Shown one piece after another: positions 18,544-22,323 of a DNA stretch of 22,323 bases. The notes beneath the pieces are model-generated. The model did no database searches. It saw only the letters and a program-made list of their open reading frames with translations, and had not been told where the DNA came from. The stretch comes from Fragilaria crotonensis (taxonomy: Eukaryota; Bacillariophyta; Fragilariophyceae; Fragilariales; Fragilariaceae). The DNA lies in contig JAKSYS010000817.1 of assembly GCA_022925895.1 (NCBI GenBank), forward strand, positions 1 through 22,323, in the 5' to 3' direction. Both the position numbers and the translations under genes were made by a program. Numbering within the stretch: the stretch's first letter is position 1; the number at the start of each line of letters is the position of its first letter.

Positions 18544-19040
18544 ATCGAATGACCTAACAAGGTTTTGTGGGTGCTCTGCGATGACTGACACCTGGCATTT
18601 GACACCTTACTCCTGGAACGTGTGGAACAGCTTCTTCATGACATGTGTAACGCACCCACAAGTTGACACCACCAGGGGAGGTCCGGTAAAATGACGTTTC
18701 TTCTCGTAGCTTCTACATGCAATTAATACCAAGCAGAGGTGCGTGGCCGGACCTTCCAGGTACAAGTACCTGGTACCACCCGACCTGGGTCTACTACAAG
18801 TTTGATAGTAAACTCAGATGCGTTGGTCTTTGCAGTGAACACTTCTCATAGGTCTACTAAAATATATGCCTACGCCTCCGTAGTATATTGCAGTCGTGAA
18901 ATGTCATATTTCGTTCAAATAGATCATAGAGTCGTAAGATGTGGCGAATGGAACAAAACACAAAACGCGTTGAATTGTCTAATATTCATTAATGTATGGT
19001 CGTATAAGTAGGTACGTCATGCTACGTATGCCAAACGTCA
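18544..19040 (-). promoter_or_regulatory. Upstream region of the AAA gene with three TGACGT/ACGTCA cores
   Basis: TGACGT occurs at 18692-18697 and its reverse complement ACGTCA at 19014-19019 and 19035-19040. In the diatom Phaeodactylum such cores act as CO2/cAMP-responsive elements read by bZIP factors (established knowledge). The nearest core is about 150 bases before the chosen ATG. A palindrome at 18756-18773 lies between the cores. No TATA box was assigned. Function here is inference. Confidence 0.4.
18756..18773. repeat. Perfect 8-bp palindrome upstream of the AAA gene
   Basis: CCAGGTAC and GTACCTGG are separated by AA. The site is about 215 bases upstream of the AAA start and could be a dimeric factor site or chance. 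Confidence 0.5.
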
Positions 19041-19870
19041 GTCCACGTCGCGAGTGTTGCTACGCAAACGAGTATACATATGTACAAGTGGCCATGCTGG
19101 GGTTTCGAAGGCGGTGTGAATTTCATTTTAGTCATTAGGCATTAGGCATTCCAAAAAACTCGACAAAAATGTCACATTGTACTTGTAGGCCTGCATCTTG
19201 CATCTGGTTGCTTACCATATAAAAATGGCATTGACCCAATGAAATGGCTTTGAACTTTGAACCCATCACTTGTGAAAGTCAAGGGCCTCTACAGAAAAAC
19301 ACTCCAATTTTCATTATTTCACACTGTGGCCTATGATGTGTAAAGCTGTCCTATGTTAACAAATAGAGATAGGTTCTGCTGATTGAAAAGCAATTTAATT
19401 GCCCAGTTCTCTCATATACGCGTTCCATAGATGAGATATCAAAATTCTAAATATTGTATGACCCTTTTTCACATGTCAAGGCTGCCCTCCAAATCATTTT
19501 GATTGATGATATACCATTGAACTCTTGTGAAAAAATCAAGAATAGAAAAAAAATATTCATATATTCATACAACAAGTTAAAGCGTAGCTTTGAACCTATA
19601 AACCAAATGAAGACTTGAATATCATCGATAGGTAATTCAGATCTTGCTACAGTACTTTGATCATTCTTCATTGTTGCTATTGACAAGGTGATAAGCAATT
19701 AATCATCCAAACTGTTTGTGAAACATGGGTGTTTCTGCCGAGATGTAGTAGGTTGAAGCTCTTGTGAAACTATTGGTTCAAAGCCATGTGGTACCGTTGT
19801 GTTGTGTATATCAGTACGACTCTTTTCTGAACTTATTCTATGCCAGGATCTTCATTTTGTGCTCAGGCCC

Positions 19871-20010
19871 GTTCCTATCGAAAAAATCTTGATCCGAAAT
19901 CTTCGCTTCATTGAAGGAATTCTGACGTAAGAATTTTCGGACAATCTTAGTTCCTATCGAAAAAGTATTCATCCAAAATCAAAATCTTCATTGCTTCACC
20001 CGCGTTATCA
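19871..20010. repeat. Diverged direct repeat, about 78 bp period
   Basis: GTTCCTATCGAAAAA occurs at 19871 and again at 19949. Each is followed by a stretch with ATCC-AAATC and CTTCATTG or CTTCGCTTCATTG. The copies are eroded. Confidence 0.6.
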
Positions 20011-20072
20011 CACAAAATATTGCCGCATCTGCAACGAAAATTGCGAACAACAAATCTGGCAGACCATTGCAA

Positions 20073-20290
20073 AGCATCCAAGGGTTTTTGTTGCCTACTG
20101 AGCGAATTTCAGAAGAATTAAGTACAAAAGCATTGAATACTCTAGTATACTCTGCACTTTGAAACAAGTTCCATTAAATGCTGATGAGCATCCAAGGGTT
20201 TTTGTTGCCTACTGAGCGAATTTCAGAAGAATGAAGTTGAATACTCTAGTACACTCTGCACTTTGAAACAAGTTCCATTAAATGCTGATG
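20073..20290. repeat. Tandem duplication, 114-bp and 104-bp copies
   Basis: Copy 1 is 20073-20186 and copy 2 is 20187-20290. Both run from AGCATCCAAGGG to AAATGCTGATG and are nearly identical. The second lacks about 10 bases around AAGTACAAAAGC. The similarity implies a recent event. Confidence 0.9.
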
Positions 20291-20615
20291 AGGGTGGACA
20301 TGACGGAGGATGCAACCCGGAATCCGGCTGCATGTTATGAACTGCAGCATCCGCAACAAGCAACAATTCTGCTGCTCCTGTCAAATCTGACCACTCCCCT
20401 TGCCTTATTTCCCAGCTCTAGCCAGAAGCCAAGGGCTTCTGACCATCAATGTGATCTTCGTACTCGGGAGATGCATCTTCAAGCAAGTCCTTTCAGGACC
20501 ATTTCGTCATCATGATGCCAGTATACTGCTTGGATCTTGTGGTCGTTTGATCGCCTGCAATTCCTCCTTCCCTTTTAAAAGAAGGTACTTTGGTGCCATC
20601 AATGTTCAATCCTCT

Positions 20616-20852
20616 TTAGACCGACAAAACAACAAACAAATGTTCAGAGCCTGTTGCTTGAATCCATTGAAAATATTGCAATGCAATCTTAAGTTCAAAC
20701 CTTTCCTGCTTATCCCTCTCATCACTCTTATCAAAGGCCTTGTTCACATTGTTCTTGATCAAATCTAATCCAAAGAGAAGTTTAAGTTCTAAAGTAGTTG
20801 ATGGGGCAGTGTTACTGTTGTTTTTTGTTTCTTGGCAACAAAAATCTTGTCC
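20616..20852 (-). other. Protein-like open stretch without start codon (possible relic or exon)
   Basis: This minus-strand frame is open for 78 codons between two stops and lacks ATG. Its middle reads DLIKNNVNKAFDKSDERDK and then ERFELKIALQYFQW, which looks like charged helical protein rather than random sequence. I do not recognise it. It could be a transposon fragment or an exon of an undetected gene. Confidence 0.25.
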
Positions 20853-21128
20853 TTATGCCTTAAGATGTGCAGCACTATCCTTGTTTCAGAGAAGGCATTC
20901 TTGGTGTCAGGTAGCTAACGAGCGGCGATGCATTGTTGAATGTGCCCATAACGAAGATGTTACAAGCGCGCGGACGGCTTGTGAGCAATCGCCAGAATTG
21001 CCCGACAAGTAGCGTTATAGCAGCAACAAAAAAACTGGAGCTCAATGTTATTGTTAGGATTTGCACACGAGTAACTTCGTCATAAGATGAAGGTAATGAA
21101 GGAGATGATGACACGTTTTTGACACATG

Positions 21129-21170
21129 ACCTTCATCCTCTGGATCCAGGACCCACCTCAGGATGAAGGT
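21129..21170. repeat. Inverted repeat, 11-bp arms
   Basis: ACCTTCATCCT (21129-21139) pairs with AGGATGAAGGT (21160-21170) around 20 bases. Further GGATGAAG-like copies lie nearby at 21180. It may be the end of a small non-autonomous element. Confidence 0.6.
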
Positions 21171-22119
21171 TATGGGCTCAAGGATGAAGATTCCTTGGCT
21201 TTATCTAAAGTATAATCCGGGTTCAGAAAACTGCGACGTTCGCTATTGTGGCGCTGACGTGTCAGAGGAAGTTCCTAAAATGGATAAAGAAACTCAATGG
21301 GAACCACCCTCATTTTTTGCCCACCGGGTAGTCCTACCATTCCATGTACTTGTACATGATGTAGTATTGAGGACAAAACCTTCCCACAAAACAAAACTGA
21401 CGGCCATTTTTACTTATGTTCGAAATTCCAGAAAGACTTTCCTTGCAACCCTAATTATAAAACAAACATCAAGCTCAGTATTGTAACTCTGGGTGATCAG
21501 GTTCTTAAAGACCCGCGTAACAAAATATTCAAACAAAAGTGCAATCCGTGCAAATCTGTTTGTGCCTTTGCACTGGAGGGAATTCACTCTCTCAATTTGC
21601 ACATCCATGCTTGTTCGAATGATCATACTGTCATGTTGGAGACAATCCCAACAGCTCCCTCTTCCCTCACCATTATGGACATGACATTCGTTCATTTGAC
21701 TCTGCTTCTTGATCAGACAACCAGGTAGCAGTATGCTGCTACTAATGCTAGTAACAATGATGAGGATGTACTACGATCGATAAACGCGATTGCTGATTTG
21801 ATGATGTCATCAAAGAAATCTCGTCAGTAGAAATCCTGTGGGGACTTATCTTGCACAAGGAGGCTGAATCTCTTCAGGAACAACAAAATGTTCTTGAGAC
21901 ATTGATTATTCTTGACTTGAATGAAGTACATATTGAAATTGCCCGGTTGTCATCAGCATCATTATTATAGGCCAAAAGGGCTGCAAGAACAAGCATGAAG
22001 TGACAACCACAGGGAAGACAGCAGAACTACATTTGAATTGTTAATCACAAGCAGCATATTCTTTCTTCATAGCTGGTCATACAGAGCATTGAGTGACAAG
22101 ACTCTAGTTTGATTTGACA

Positions 22120-22220
22120 GCTCCATTAATGAACTAGTACATAAGACTGGCAACATTGGGCAACATGATGACCTTTGAATTGATGAAAGCCTCAGGCAGT
22201 CAAACAAACATTAATGGAGC
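22120..22220. repeat. Inverted repeat, 12-bp arms
   Basis: GCTCCATTAATG (22120-22131) and CATTAATGGAGC (22209-22220) are exact reverse complements separated by 77 bases. No flanking duplication was seen. Confidence 0.6.
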
Positions 22221-22323
22221 ATATGTTATCATTGATAACGAATATCTAGAATGGTCAAAACCATTCCTCAATTGAAGAATTTGATGGACAGGCCTAAACA
22301 AAGAAGGTTTTCACAGTGGACCT

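Larger units (their letters stand above)
19041..22323. other. AT-rich region with no supported gene
   Basis: No frame exceeds 122 codons and none resembles a known family. The region carries small duplications and inverted repeats listed separately. A minus-strand open stretch without ATG (20616-20852) and a plus-strand one (21800-21970) have protein-like composition and may be relics or exons. A 107-codon plus-strand frame at 21163-21486 is unrecognised. No tRNA or rRNA was seen. Confidence 0.5.

Noticed and set aside
18739-19011. 90-codon plus-strand frame upstream of the AAA gene
   Set aside because: It overlaps the palindrome and the presumed promoter region and shows no domain-like composition.
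21163-21486. 107-codon plus-strand frame as a gene
   Set aside because: No family resemblance, AT-rich context, and it starts inside an inverted repeat. Kept only as a mention.

Overview
The window looks like nuclear DNA of a diatom or a close stramenopile relative. Three signals support this. A Ty1/copia relic carries peptide signatures typical of diatom CoDi elements. A LINE with RT signature FDNDASSCYD resembles stramenopile LINEs as I recall them. The one host-like gene is an AAA/STAND-TPR protein of the cyanobacterial multisensor-kinase type, a class I recall as common in diatoms. No database search was possible, so the organism assignment is inference.

Layout. 1-7649 (+): a LINE-type non-LTR retrotransposon, cut by the left edge, with a coiled-coil ORF1 and an ORF2 encoding AP-like endonuclease, reverse transcriptase, RNase H and a C-terminal Cys/His cluster. 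It ends in a short 3' UTR with strong hairpins. ORF2 is split by seven frame changes, but it has no internal stop by substitution and its catalytic residues remain. 7650-9590: AT-rich sequence without a recognisable gene, with a short tandem duplication. 9590-11660 (+): a decayed Ty1/copia pol relic with integrase, linker and RNase H pieces. Its RT core is deleted, part of its integrase is tandemly duplicated, and it has in-frame stops. 11876-14825: a complete 2.95-kb pogo-like DNA transposon with TIRs, TA target duplication and subterminal repeats. Its plus-strand transposase has a TAG, a frameshift and a D-to-N change at the third catalytic position. A convergent minus-strand second gene of unknown function meets it tail to tail.

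15383-18543 (-): the only host-like gene, an AAA/STAND ATPase with a long helical (TPR-like) region. It corresponds to the central module of cyanobacterial multisensor Ser/Thr-His kinases (PknK-like AAA_16 family) without the kinase, GAF or histidine-kinase parts. One missing base in an A run breaks its frame. Its upstream region holds three TGACGT/ACGTCA cores, the motif known from diatom CO2/cAMP-responsive promoters. 19041-22323: AT-rich sequence with small duplications and inverted repeats and no supported gene.

Overall this is a transposon cluster beside one signalling-type ATPase gene. The two mobile-element groups have decayed differently: the LINE shows only single-base indels, while the copia and pogo copies show changes that look like C-to-T transitions, several in CpG context. 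Homopolymer-length breaks in three unrelated genes also make consensus indel errors a real possibility.
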